64,000 nt of DNA from NCBI GenBank assembly GCA_038117205.1, contig JAYOFL010000011.1:4964-68963 (forward strand). The letters run 5' to 3'. Origin of the DNA: JAQBZY01 sp038117205. Its GTDB lineage: Bacteria; Pseudomonadota; Alphaproteobacteria; Rhodospirillales; Casp-alpha2. Position 1 is the stretch's first letter. The number at the start of each line of letters is the position of its first letter. Under the pieces are notes generated by a model. That model was not told where the DNA came from. It did no database searches and saw nothing but the letters and a program-made list of their open reading frames with translations. Shown in pieces: positions 15,298 through 24,435 of the stretch. A program made the translations under genes and the position numbers.

Positions 15298-16013
15298 GCC
15301 GGCTTGCCGCCCGCCGCCACCAGGGACTGGAACAGGCGGAAGTTCGGATCGCCGTCCTTCAAAAAAAATTCCGGGTGCCACTGGACGCCCAAGGCGAAGC
15401 GCCGGTCCGGGAGCTCGATCGCCTCGATCACGCCGTCCGGCGCCGTGGCGGTGACGGCGATGTCCGCCGGCACGTCCCGGAGCGCCTCGTTGTGCGCAGT
15501 GTTCACGTCGATGCGCGTCGCGCCGAAGATGCTGTGCAGGCGGCTGCCGGCGACGATGTCGACCGCATGCGCGGTCTGTTCGGCCGGCTTCTCGTTTAAA
15601 TGGTCGACGGCGCAGTCGAGGTTGCTGCGGATGTCTTCCCACACCGTGGCGCCGCGGGCCACCGCCATCACCTGCATGCCGGCGCAGATGCCGAGCGTCG
15701 GCAGGTCGCGCTTGAGCGCGTCCGTCATCAGCGTGCGCTCGAAGGCGTAGCGGGGATGCACGGCGGCGCCGTTGGCGGGCTTGCCGTAGACCTCCGGCGG
15801 GAACGGGTAGAAGCCGCCCGGCACGATCAGGCCGCCGAGCGCGTCGAGATAGGCGGCGCGGGCGTCCTCGATATAGGGGATGCCGACCGGCAGGCCGCCC
15901 GCCTTCCACACCGCGTCGAAGTACGCGGTGCGGAGCGCGTAGTGCGGCCGTTTCGAGAACGAGCCGGCCTCTTCATAGTCGAGCAGGATGCCGATGAGCG
16001 GTCGCGCGGTCAT
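15294..16013 (-). CDS. Class-I glutamine amidotransferase, gamma-glutamyl-GABA hydrolase-like (peptidase C26)
   Basis: 239 residues of the PuuD/peptidase C26 type. The nucleophile Cys110 lies in LGICAGMQ and the His213/Glu215 pair in VQWHPE, completing the triad. Family members hydrolyse gamma-glutamyl-GABA in putrescine breakdown, but relatives with other gamma-glutamyl substrates exist. The coding strand has a run of eight T at 15368-15361 (codons for Phe216-Phe217-Leu218), which is slippage-prone in this GC-rich context. It heads a leftward operon. Confidence 0.85.
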   Translation of the reverse strand: MTARPLIGILLDYEEAGSFSKRPHYALRTAYFDAVWKAGGLPVGIPYIEDARAAYLDALGGLIVPGGFYPFPPEVYGKPANGAAVHPRYAFERTLMTDALKRDLPTLGICAGMQVMAVARGATVWEDIRSNLDCAVDHLNEKPAEQTAHAVDIVAGSRLHSIFGATRIDVNTAHNEALRDVPADIAVTATAPDGVIEAIELPDRRFALGVQWHPEFFLKDGDPNFRLFQSLVAAGGKPA

Positions 16014-16070
16014 GCGCCGAATCTACCGGGCGGCCGGGCGTTTGCAAAGCGGGGCGAAATCATATCAATC

Positions 16071-16207
16071 GTCGCCCCGGGCTCGACCCGGGGCCCATGT
16101 TCGCACGGCATCGAAAAGCCCCAACGGATTCCAGGGCATTCTGGAATCACGCGGTCTCCCGCGTTGCGCCGGAGTCCGTATGGACCCCGGAACAAGTCCG
16201 GGGTGAC
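16071..16207. repeat. Inverted pair of palindromic repeats (REP/MITE-like) downstream of gltB
   Basis: Two 28-base palindromic elements, at 16071-16098 and 16180-16207, are approximate inverted copies of each other (form GTCrCCCCGGnCT and its complement). Each folds into an 8-bp stem (16074-16081/16087-16094 and 16184-16191/16197-16204). Between them is a further 8-bp hairpin (16127-16134/16141-16148). Related elements occur at 44014-44042 and 44077-44105. They occupy the convergent-free gap after gltB and may act as terminators. Confidence 0.75.
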
Positions 16208-16218
16208 GAGAAGGGGAA

Positions 16219-19200
16219 TCACCCCACCGTCTTGAGCGCGGCTTCCGCCTCCATGCCGAGCGGATGTTCGAGCCGGTTGAGCATTTCCTTCGGCACCACC
16301 TGCCAGAACTTCGGCAACTGGCGGCGCCAGTCGTTGAGGATGCGCCCGGCGTGCCGGGATTCGGTGCGGGTCACGTGCTCCTCGATCAGGGACCTGAGGA
16401 CGTCCGCCCAATGGTCCGTCTCGATGCGCCGCCGGATCACCGTCTCCGGGTTCACCATGTTGGCGAAGGCGTCGTCCGGGTCGTAGACGAAGGCCATGCC
16501 GCCGGTCATGCCGGCGCCGAAGTTGGGGCCGACGGCGCCCAAGATCGCGACCGTGCCGGCGGTCATGTACTCGCAGCCGTTCGAGCCGCAACCCTCGACC
16601 ACGGCGACGGCGCCGGAGTTGCGCACGCAGAACCGCTCCCCGGCCTGGCCGGCGGCGAACAGCCGTCCCGCCGTTGCACCATAGAGGACCGTGTTGCCGG
16701 CGATGGTGTTCTTCTCGCTTTCGAGCGGGCTCGAGACCGGCGGGCGCAGCACGACGATGCCGCCCGAGAGCCCCTTGCCGACGTAGTCGTTGGCGTCGCC
16801 GAGCACTTCGATCGTCAGGCCTTGCACCGCGAAGGCGGCGAGCGACTGTCCGGCGGAGCCCCGGAGCCGCACCGTCAGGTGCCCGTGCTCCAGCGCCGAC
16901 ATGCCGAACTTTCGCGTGATCAGCGAACTGGTACGGGCGCCGACGGCCCGGTGCGTGTTGCGGACCGCATAGGTGAGCTGCATCTTCTCGCCGTGCTCGA
17001 AGGTCGGGCGGGCGTCGGCGATGATCTGCGCGTCCAGCGTGTCCGGCGCCTCGTTCCGGCCGGTGCCGGCGTAGTAACGCGGATGGCCGCCGGAATCGGC
17101 CCGCTGCAACAGCGGGTTCAGGTCCAGATCATCCAGGTGCGCCGCGCCCCGGCTCACCTGCGCCAGCAAGTCCGAGCGCCCGGTGATGTCCTGCAGGCTG
17201 GCGTAGCCGAGCGACGCCAGGATTTCCGACACCTCCTCGGCGACGAAGGTGAAGAGGTTCACGACCTTTTCCGGCGTGCCGGTGAACTTGGCGCGGAGCC
17301 GTTCGTCCTGCGTGCAGACGCCGACCGGGCAGGTATTGGAATGACACTGCCTGACCATGATGCAGCCCATGGCAACCAGCGACGCGGTGCCGATGCCGAA
17401 CTCGTCGGCGCCCAGCATGGCGGCCATGACGACGTCGCGGCCGGTCTTGATGCCGCCGTCGACGCGGAGCTTCACCTTGTGGCGGAGCCGGTTGAGCGTC
17501 AGCACTTGGTTCGCTTCGGAGAGGCCCATCTCCCACGGGATGCCGGCGTACTTGATGGAGCTTTGCGGGCTCGCGCCGGTGCCGCCGTCGTGCCCGGAAA
17601 TCAGGATCACGTCGGCCTTGGCCTTTGCGACGCCCGCCGCGATGGTGCCGACGCCGGAGCGCGCCACCAGCTTCACGCAGACACTGGCGTCCGGGTTGAT
17701 CTGCTTGAGGTCGTAGATGAGCTGCGCCAGATCCTCGATGGAATAGATGTCGTGGTGCGGCGGCGGGCTGATCAGCGTCACGCCCTCGGTCGAATGACGC
17801 AGCTTGGCGATCATCGACGACACCTTGAAGCCAGGCAACTGGCCGCCTTCACCGGGCTTGGCGCCCTGCGCGACCTTGATTTCGATCTCGCGGCAGTTGT
17901 TGAGATACTCCGCCGTCACGCCGAAGCGCCCGGACGCGATCTGCTTGATGGCGCTTGACGGATTATCGCCGTTCGGGCGCGGATGGAAGCGCGCCGGGTC
18001 CTCGCCGCCCTCGCCGGAATCCGACTTGGCGCCGATGCGGTTCATGGCGATGGATAGGGTCTCGTGCGCTTCCGGGCTCAAGGCGCCGAGCGATATGCCG
18101 GGCGCGACGAGGCGCTTGCGGATTTCAGTGACGCTCTGCACCGCGTCCACCGAGACCGGTTTCCGGTCCGGCTTGAAGTCCAGGAGATCGCGCAGAAAGA
18201 TCGGCGCCCGCGCATGCACGCCGGCGCTGTAGGTCTTGTAGAGGGTGAAGGATTCGGAGCCCACCGCCCTTTGCAGCATGTGGATCAACTGGCCGTCGTG
18301 GCCGTGCCGCTCGCCGCTGGCGCGCATCTTGTAGAAGCCGCCGACGGGCAGCGGGACCGCGCCGGCGTCGTAGGCGGCCCGGTGCATCTCGGCGAGTTTG
18401 CGTTTGATGCCGACGAGCCCTATGCCGGAAATGCGCGACGACATGCCGGGGAAGAACTCGGCCACCAGCGCGCGGCTCAGCCCCACCGCCTCGAAGCAGT
18501 AGCCGCCCCGGTACGAACTCAGGACACCGATGCCCATCTTCGACATGATCTTCAAGAGGCCCTGGTCGATGGCGTCCTTGAAGTTGTCGATGGCCCGGTC
18601 CGGCGTGAGATCGCCCAAAAGGCCGCGCCGGTGCCGGTCGTAGATAGCTTCCTCGGCGAGATAGGCGTTGACCGTCGTCGAGCCGACGCCGATCAGCACC
18701 GCGAAGTAATGCACGTCCAGGCATTCCGCCGAGCGGACGTTGATCGAGGTGAAGGTGCGGAGCCCTTCGCGCACCAGGTGCGTGTGCACGCCGGCGGCGG
18801 CCAGGATCATCGGCAAGGGCGCGTGCGTTTCGTCGACCGCCTCGTCGGTGAGGACGATGTGCGTCTTGCCGGCGCGGACGGCGGCCTCTGCCTCGGCGCG
18901 GACCCGGTCCAGCGCGCGGGCGAGCGCACCCGTACCGACCGGATCGAAGGTGCAGTCGATCTCGGCGGCGGTGTCGCCCATGTAGCGGCGCATGGCCGCG
19001 AAGGCGGCGTTCGTCAGCACGGGACTGTCCAGTTGCAGCAGATCGCACTGGGTCGGGTTCTCGTCGAGGATGTTGCCGAGGTTGCCGAGGCGCGTGCGGA
19101 TGGTCATGACGCGCCGCTCGCGCAGGCTGTCGATCGGCGGGTTCGTCACCTGGCTGAAGGCCTGGCGGAAGAAATGATGCAGGCCGCGATAGCGGTCCGA

Positions 19201-20769
19201 CAGAACCGCCAGCGGCGCATCGTCGCCCATGGAGCCGACGGCTTCCTTGGCGCCTTCCGCCATCGGCTGCAGGATGACTTCCATGTCCTCCATGCTGAGG
19301 CCGAAGCAATGCTGCCATCGGCGCAACTCCTCCGCCGACATGACCGGGCCGTTGCAGCCGGGCTTGTCGACGATGTCGTCCAACACCTCGATCCGTTCCG
19401 CCCATTCCTCGAACGGCCGGCGCGCCGCCAGCATGTCCTTAAGCTCCCGGTCGCGGTAGAAGCGCCCGCTGTCGAGATCGACGCCGATGATGCCGCCGGG
19501 ACCGACCCGGCCCTTCTCGGTGACGCGGGCTTCCGGGATTTCGACGAGACCGGCTTCCGAGCCGATGACGATCAGCCCGTCGTCGGTGACGACATAGCGC
19601 ATGGGGCGGAGGCCGTTGCGGTCGAGACCGGCGACGACCCAGCGGCCGTCGGTGGCGCAGATCGCGGCGGGGCCGTCCCACGGCTCCAGCACGCTGTTGC
19701 AGTACGAGAACATGGCCTCGTGCGCCGACGGCATGGTCTTGTTCTGGGCGATGGATTCCGGGATCGTCATCGCCTTCACCATCGGCGCGTCGCGTCCGGC
19801 GCGGCAAAGCAGCTCGAACACGGCGTCCAAGGATTCCGAATCCGAGCTTCCCGGCTGCACGATCGGCTTCAAATCCTCGATCGAGTCGCCGAACAGCGGC
19901 GAGGCCATCTTCGGTTCGTGCGCCGTCATCAGTTTGACGTTGCCGGTGATGGTGTTGATCTCGCCGTTGTGCGCCAGCATGCGGAACGGCTGCGCCAGGC
20001 GCCACGTCGGGAACGTGTTGGTCGAGTAGCGCTGGTGGTAGATCGCGAAGTTGGAGACGAAACGCTCGTCCAGCAGATCCGGATAGAACGCCGTCAACTG
20101 CTCGGCCAGGAACATGCCCTTGTAGACGATGGAGCGGCAGGACAGCGAGCAGATGTAGAAATCCGTGATGTGCGCCGCCAGGACGCGGCGCTCGATCTGC
20201 CGGCGCATGACGTAGAGCTCGCGCTCGAAATCGTCGGACGCCACGTCGGGGCCGGTCGCCAGCATCAACTGTTCGATTTCCGGCCGGGTTGCGTTCGCCT
20301 TTTCGCCGATGACGTCGACGTCGATCGGCACCTGCCGCCAGCCGTGAATGTGATAGCCGGCCTTGAGCACTTCCGTCTCGACGATGGAGCGGCAACGCTC
20401 CTGCGCGCCGAGGTCCGTCTTCGGCAGGAAGATCATGCCGACGGCGATACGGCCGTCGCCCGGTTCGTGTCCGGTGTGGCGGATGTGCTCCCTGAAGAAT
20501 TCCTGTGGAATCTGCACGTGAATGCCGGCGCCGTCGCCGGTCTTGCCGTCGGCGTCGACCGCGCCCCGGTGCCAGAGCTTGCCGAGCGCGGCGATGCCGG
20601 CCTCGACGACGCGCCTGGACGGCTTGCCGTCCAAGGACGCGATCAGGCCGACGCCGCAAGACGAATGTTCCTGCATCGGATCGTACATGCCGTCCTGGGC
20701 GAGCCGTTCGCTCTCGGCCCGCCAGCGGGCGGCGAACGCGGCGCCGGTTTCGAAGGTTGCCAACGTCAT
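16219..20769 (-). CDS. gltB: Glutamate synthase (NADPH) large subunit
   Basis: Makes two glutamates from glutamine and 2-oxoglutarate, with electrons from GltD; central to ammonia assimilation. 1,516 residues, the normal length. The N-terminal amidotransferase nucleophile is Cys38 (SSCGVGLIA), to be exposed by propeptide cleavage. The FMN/synthase domain includes VKLVARSGVGTIAAG and LISGHDGGTG, and the 3Fe-4S cysteines lie near residues 1133-1145 (CIMVRQCHSNTCPVGVC). The C-terminal GXGXG beta-helix follows. The start at 20769 overlaps the preceding GFA-family stop by four bases. Confidence 0.98.
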   Translation of the reverse strand: MTLATFETGAAFAARWRAESERLAQDGMYDPMQEHSSCGVGLIASLDGKPSRRVVEAGIAALGKLWHRGAVDADGKTGDGAGIHVQIPQEFFREHIRHTGHEPGDGRIAVGMIFLPKTDLGAQERCRSIVETEVLKAGYHIHGWRQVPIDVDVIGEKANATRPEIEQLMLATGPDVASDDFERELYVMRRQIERRVLAAHITDFYICSLSCRSIVYKGMFLAEQLTAFYPDLLDERFVSNFAIYHQRYSTNTFPTWRLAQPFRMLAHNGEINTITGNVKLMTAHEPKMASPLFGDSIEDLKPIVQPGSSDSESLDAVFELLCRAGRDAPMVKAMTIPESIAQNKTMPSAHEAMFSYCNSVLEPWDGPAAICATDGRWVVAGLDRNGLRPMRYVVTDDGLIVIGSEAGLVEIPEARVTEKGRVGPGGIIGVDLDSGRFYRDRELKDMLAARRPFEEWAERIEVLDDIVDKPGCNGPVMSAEELRRWQHCFGLSMEDMEVILQPMAEGAKEAVGSMGDDAPLAVLSDRYRGLHHFFRQAFSQVTNPPIDSLRERRVMTIRTRLGNLGNILDENPTQCDLLQLDSPVLTNAAFAAMRRYMGDTAAEIDCTFDPVGTGALARALDRVRAEAEAAVRAGKTHIVLTDEAVDETHAPLPMILAAAGVHTHLVREGLRTFTSINVRSAECLDVHYFAVLIGVGSTTVNAYLAEEAIYDRHRRGLLGDLTPDRAIDNFKDAIDQGLLKIMSKMGIGVLSSYRGGYCFEAVGLSRALVAEFFPGMSSRISGIGLVGIKRKLAEMHRAAYDAGAVPLPVGGFYKMRASGERHGHDGQLIHMLQRAVGSESFTLYKTYSAGVHARAPIFLRDLLDFKPDRKPVSVDAVQSVTEIRKRLVAPGISLGALSPEAHETLSIAMNRIGAKSDSGEGGEDPARFHPRPNGDNPSSAIKQIASGRFGVTAEYLNNCREIEIKVAQGAKPGEGGQLPGFKVSSMIAKLRHSTEGVTLISPPPHHDIYSIEDLAQLIYDLKQINPDASVCVKLVARSGVGTIAAGVAKAKADVILISGHDGGTGASPQSSIKYAGIPWEMGLSEANQVLTLNRLRHKVKLRVDGGIKTGRDVVMAAMLGADEFGIGTASLVAMGCIMVRQCHSNTCPVGVCTQDERLRAKFTGTPEKVVNLFTFVAEEVSEILASLGYASLQDITGRSDLLAQVSRGAAHLDDLDLNPLLQRADSGGHPRYYAGTGRNEAPDTLDAQIIADARPTFEHGEKMQLTYAVRNTHRAVGARTSSLITRKFGMSALEHGHLTVRLRGSAGQSLAAFAVQGLTIEVLGDANDYVGKGLSGGIVVLRPPVSSPLESEKNTIAGNTVLYGATAGRLFAAGQAGERFCVRNSGAVAVVEGCGSNGCEYMTAGTVAILGAVGPNFGAGMTGGMAFVYDPDDAFANMVNPETVIRRRIETDHWADVLRSLIEEHVTRTESRHAGRILNDWRRQLPKFWQVVPKEMLNRLEHPLGMEAEAALKTVG

Positions 20770-21194
20770 GGCTTCTCTCCGCTCGGCGGCGCGTACTTGG
20801 CGAAGACCTCGGCGCCGGTCATCGACGGAACGTCGCCGGCGAATTCGTACCAACCCGGCTTCTCGTCGATGAATATCTGACCCTTGAGGTTCAGCGCCGC
20901 CTGATCGTCGATGGCACCGGCGGAGATGATGTACTCCGGCGAATCGCCCTTGATGCGATAGAAAAGGTTCGATCCGCAGACCTTGCAGAATCCGCGCTCG
21001 GCCCATGGCGAGCTGTCGTACCAGGCGAGATGGGCCTCGCCTTCGATGACGATGCCGCCGCTCAGGTGCACCGCCATGAAGGGGCCACCGGCCCAGCGCC
21101 TGCACATGACGCAATGGCAGGCGGTAACGTCGTCGATCGGCCGTTCGAGCTCGAACCGCACCTTGCCGCAGAGGCAACTTCCCGTCGTCGTCAT
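20766..21194 (-). CDS. GFA/CENP-V family zinc protein
   Basis: 142-residue protein of the glutathione-dependent formaldehyde-activating (GFA, Mss4-like) fold. The zinc-binding cysteines are seen in GSCLCGKVRF, ACHCVMCRRWAG and FCKVCGSNLFYR. Many members are not formaldehyde enzymes, so the reaction is unknown. It lies between gltD and gltB, overlaps the gltB start by four bases and is ten bases after gltD, so it is co-translated with glutamate synthase. That placement is unusual and hints at a link to nitrogen or one-carbon metabolism, but this is inference. Confidence 0.88.
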   Translation of the reverse strand: MTTTGSCLCGKVRFELERPIDDVTACHCVMCRRWAGGPFMAVHLSGGIVIEGEAHLAWYDSSPWAERGFCKVCGSNLFYRIKGDSPEYIISAGAIDDQAALNLKGQIFIDEKPGWYEFAGDVPSMTGAEVFAKYAPPSGEKP

Positions 21195-21204
21195 CGCACC
21201 TTCC

Positions 21205-22671
21205 TCAGGACGCGGCCTTGAGCCGCGTCCCCGTTTCCCTGGCGAGGCGTTCCGCCTCGGCGAGTTGCAGATATTTGTGGATGTCGTCCGCCGCGTCGCG
21301 GCCGTCCTTGATCGCCCAGACGACGAGGGACGCGCCGCGCACGATGTCGCCGGCCGCGAACACGCCGGGCAGCGCCGTCATCGCCGTCGGCGCCGCGACC
21401 TCAAGGGTGCCCCAGCGCGATACCGGCAATTCCGGCGCGTCGAACAGCGTCGGCAAATCTTCGGGATCGAAGCCGAGCGCCATGATCGCCAGATCGGCGG
21501 CGACGGTGAAGGCGGAATCCGGGATCGGCTCCGGCGTCTGCCGGCCGCTGGGGTCGGCGATGCCGAGATGCATGCGGTGCGCCCTGACGGCCTCGACGGT
21601 CTTCTTGCCGATGAAGGCCTCGGGGGCGGCGAGCCAGACGAACTGGACGCCTTCCTCCTCGGCGTTGGCAACCTCCCGCTGCGAGCCCGGCATGTTGGCG
21701 CGGTCACGGCGATAGAGGCAGGTGACGGACTTGGCGCCTTGGCGGACGGCGGTGCGCACGCAGTCCATGGCGGTGTCGCCGCCGCCGATGACGACGACGT
21801 TCTTGCCCTTGGCGTCGAGCGCGCCCGTGTCGAAGGCCGGCACCTTGTCGCCGAGGCCCTTGCGGTTCGACGCCGTCAGATAGTCCATGGCGGCGACGAT
21901 GCCGCCGAGCCCGGTGCCCGGCGCGCTCAGTGTCCGCGCCTTGTAGACGCCGGTCGCGATCAGCACCGCGTCGTGCCGGTCGCGGAGGTCGGCGAGCGAG
22001 GCGTCGCGGCCGATCTCGAAATTCGCATGGAAGTGGACGCCGCCTTCCGCCAGGAGCTCCGTGCGGCGGCGGACGATCTCCTTATCCAGCTTGAAGTTCG
22101 GAATGCCGTAGATCAGAAGTCCGCCCATGCGGTCGTAACGGTCGTAGACGTTGACCGCGTAACCCATGCCGCGCAGCCGTTCCGCCGCCGCCAGCCCGGC
22201 CGGTCCGGCGCCGACGATACCGACGGATTCGTCCCGCTCGAAGCGCGGCTTCGGCGCCTTCACCCAGCCTTCGGCCCAGGCGGTATCGGTGATGTGCTTC
22301 TCGACCGCGCCGATGGAGACGGTGCCGTGCGCCGATTGCTCCAGAACGCAGGATCCTTCGCAGAGCCGGTCCTGCGGACAGATGCGGCCACAGATTTCCG
22401 GGAAGGTGTTGGTGGCCTGGGAGGTTTCGTAGGCTTCCTGCATCTGGCCCTCGGCCGCGAGTCGCAGCCAGTCCGGAATGTTGTTCTGCAAGGGGCAGTG
22501 AATCTGACAGAACGGAATTCCGCATTGCTCGCAGCGGGACGCCTGCGCCTCGGCCCCGGCGGGCGCATAGGGGCCGTAAATCTCGCCGAAATCCGTGCGG
22601 CGGGCTGTCGCGGGCCGCTTTTCCGGCATCGCCGGGCCTATTTCCAGGAACCGCTGCATGCGATCCGCCAT
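21205..22671 (-). CDS. gltD: Glutamate synthase (NADPH) small subunit
   Basis: Supplies electrons from NADPH through FAD and 4Fe-4S clusters to GltB. 488 residues from the ATG at 22671 (MADRMQRFLEIG), which has GGAGAGG upstream; a longer ORF would add 23 residues from the AT-rich promoter region. The N-terminal cluster cysteines are C47, C50, C55 and C59 (CEQC, FCQIHC), with another set in CGRICPQDRLCEGSC. FAD and NADPH motifs are GIVGAGPAGLAAAERL and VVVIGGGDTAMDC. First gene of the gltD-GFA-gltB operon. Confidence 0.97.
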   Translation of the reverse strand: MADRMQRFLEIGPAMPEKRPATARRTDFGEIYGPYAPAGAEAQASRCEQCGIPFCQIHCPLQNNIPDWLRLAAEGQMQEAYETSQATNTFPEICGRICPQDRLCEGSCVLEQSAHGTVSIGAVEKHITDTAWAEGWVKAPKPRFERDESVGIVGAGPAGLAAAERLRGMGYAVNVYDRYDRMGGLLIYGIPNFKLDKEIVRRRTELLAEGGVHFHANFEIGRDASLADLRDRHDAVLIATGVYKARTLSAPGTGLGGIVAAMDYLTASNRKGLGDKVPAFDTGALDAKGKNVVVIGGGDTAMDCVRTAVRQGAKSVTCLYRRDRANMPGSQREVANAEEEGVQFVWLAAPEAFIGKKTVEAVRAHRMHLGIADPSGRQTPEPIPDSAFTVAADLAIMALGFDPEDLPTLFDAPELPVSRWGTLEVAAPTAMTALPGVFAAGDIVRGASLVVWAIKDGRDAADDIHKYLQLAEAERLARETGTRLKAAS

Positions 22672-22903
22672 GGCGCCTCTCCGGTCGGTCCGCTCAGGGC
22701 GGAGGTGGAAAAATGTTGGAATTAATAGGTCAGTATTCATTACTTATTTTAAGGATGTGCCGCAACAAGATTCTCGAATGAAAACGTGATCGGGATAAAA
22801 ACGAAATAAAATTATACTAATAGTACCGTTTTATGACGAATTTCCGGACTGGCGGCTGCAACCAATTCGCGCTATGTGTCCGAGACGTGGCGGGGTGCTC
22901 CTG
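22672..22903. promoter_or_regulatory. AT-rich divergent promoter region of gltD and uppP
   Basis: The 232-bp gap between the diverging gltD and uppP starts is far more AT-rich than the flanks, especially 22735-22845. On the plus strand TATACT at 22813-22818 is a good -10 for uppP, although its -35 is weak; it overlaps the small inverted repeat TACTA-A-TAGTA. On the minus strand TTGCGG with TAATGA at 17-bp spacing could serve gltD. No clear activator site was recognised. Confidence 0.45.
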
Positions 22904-23707
22904 ATGCCTTTCGTTGAACTTGCGACCCTGGCGGTCATCCAGGGAATTACCGAGTTTCTGCCGGTCAGCTCGTCTGGGCATCTGCGTCTGGTGGCCCTGC
23001 TGTCGGGCTGGCCCGATCAGGGCCTGATCATCGACGTCGCCGTGCACATCGGCACCCTCTTCGCCGTGATGGCCTATCTCTACCGCGACATCGGCGCCAT
23101 GCTGGTCGGCGTCGGCCGCACCATGAAGGGGCGGCGCGACCCCGGCATGCGGCTGTTGTTGCTGCTTGTCGTCGCGACGCTGCCGGTGATCGCCGGCGGT
23201 TATCTGCTGGATCGGCACGCACCGAACCTCTTCAACAACCTCGAGACCATCGCCTGGGCGACGCTGGGGTTCGGCATCGTGCTCTGGATCGCCGACCGTA
23301 GCGGCATGACGCTCCGCCGGATCGAGCATCTCGGCTACGCCGACGCCATCATCATCGGTCTGTCGCAGGTTCTGGCGCTGATCCCGGGCACGTCGCGCTC
23401 CGGCATCACCATGACGGCGGCGCGCGTTCTCGGCATGGAGCGGCCCGACGCGGCCCGCTTCTCGCTGCTGCTCAGCATGCCGACGATCCTCGGCGCCGGC
23501 GTTCTCAAGGGTTGGGATCTGTACAAGAGCGGCGACGCCGTCTTGGCGGCGGACGCCTTCGTCGCCGCCGGCATGTCGTTCTTCATGGCGCTCCTGGCCA
23601 TCGCCGCCATGATGGCCTGGTTGCGGCGCGCGTCCTTCACGCCGTTCGTCATCTACCGGATCCTGCTCGGCGGCGGCCTGCTTGCGCTCGTCTACGGTCT
23701 GATTTGA
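22904..23707 (+). CDS. uppP: Undecaprenyl-diphosphate phosphatase
   Basis: Integral membrane enzyme that recycles undecaprenyl pyrophosphate to the monophosphate carrier for peptidoglycan and O-antigen synthesis; also called BacA. 267 residues from the ATG at 22904 (MPFVELATLAVIQG). The two family motifs are present: QGITEFLPVSSSGHL at 13-27 and LIPGTSRSGITMTAARVLG in the second half. Several hydrophobic helices follow. The stop overlaps the TTG start of the next gene. Confidence 0.95.
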   Translation: MPFVELATLAVIQGITEFLPVSSSGHLRLVALLSGWPDQGLIIDVAVHIGTLFAVMAYLYRDIGAMLVGVGRTMKGRRDPGMRLLLLLVVATLPVIAGGYLLDRHAPNLFNNLETIAWATLGFGIVLWIADRSGMTLRRIEHLGYADAIIIGLSQVLALIPGTSRSGITMTAARVLGMERPDAARFSLLLSMPTILGAGVLKGWDLYKSGDAVLAADAFVAAGMSFFMALLAIAAMMAWLRRASFTPFVIYRILLGGGLLALVYGLI

Positions 23708-24429
23708 CCGGATACCTCTTCGTCCTCGTCGCCGGGCTCCTGGCGGGATCGCTCAGCGGCATCGTCGGAACCGGCGGTTCGATCGTCCTGTTGCCGATCC
23801 TCGTCTGGCAGTACGGCCCGCAACAGGCGGTGCCGATCATGGCCATCGCGGCGCTGTTCGGAAACATCGGCAAGGCGACCGCGTGGTGGCGGCAGGTGGA
23901 TTGGAAGGCGTTCGCCGCCTACGCGATTCCCGGCGTGCCGGCGGCGGCGCTCGGCGCGCGCACGCTGTTGATCCTGCCGCCCAACGTGGTCGAGGTGGCG
24001 CTCGGTGGCTTCTTCTTGGCGATGATCCCGACCCGGCGTTGGATGCGCCGCCAGAACGTCCGCATCAAACTGTGGCAGCTCGCCGTCGTCGGCGCGGCGA
24101 TCGGATACCTGAGCGGCATCGTGCTCTCCACGGGTCCCCTCAGCATCCCCGCCTTCATCGCCATCGGCCTGACGCAGGGCGCGCTCTTGTCGACCGAGGC
24201 GGTGGCGTCGCTGGCGCTGATGGCGAGCAAGGTCGCCACCTTCCAGCAGTTCGGCGCGCTGCCCGGCCCGGTGGTCGTGCAGGGCCTGATCGTCGGCGGC
24301 GCCATGATGGCCGGCACTTACGTCGGCAAGCTGGTGGTGACACGGATGAGCCTAGTCGCCTTCGAGCTCACGCTCGACGCGATGCTGCTCGTCTCCGGGC
24401 TGGCGTTGCTTTGGACGGCGTTCGCCTAG
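23704..24429 (+). CDS. TauE/SafE family permease
   Basis: 241-residue membrane protein of the TauE/SafE family, putative exporters or importers of sulfite, sulfoacetate or related anions. The family glycine-rich repeats are seen in the first half (LLAGSLSGIVGTGGSIVLLPIL) and again in the second (AIGYLSGIVLSTGPLSIPAF). The start is inferred as a TTG at 23704 that overlaps the uppP stop (TTGA), because no ATG gives the full first helix. The substrate cannot be inferred; the operon link with uppP is probably incidental. Confidence 0.82.
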   Translation: MTGYLFVLVAGLLAGSLSGIVGTGGSIVLLPILVWQYGPQQAVPIMAIAALFGNIGKATAWWRQVDWKAFAAYAIPGVPAAALGARTLLILPPNVVEVALGGFFLAMIPTRRWMRRQNVRIKLWQLAVVGAAIGYLSGIVLSTGPLSIPAFIAIGLTQGALLSTEAVASLALMASKVATFQQFGALPGPVVVQGLIVGGAMMAGTYVGKLVVTRMSLVAFELTLDAMLLVSGLALLWTAFA

Positions 24430-24435
24430 GCCGGA

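Noticed and set aside
18064..20880. A 938-residue open frame on the plus strand
   Set aside because: It is antisense to gltB, its translation is rich in Arg, Asp, Val and His as expected of a high-GC shadow frame, and it shows no family motif.
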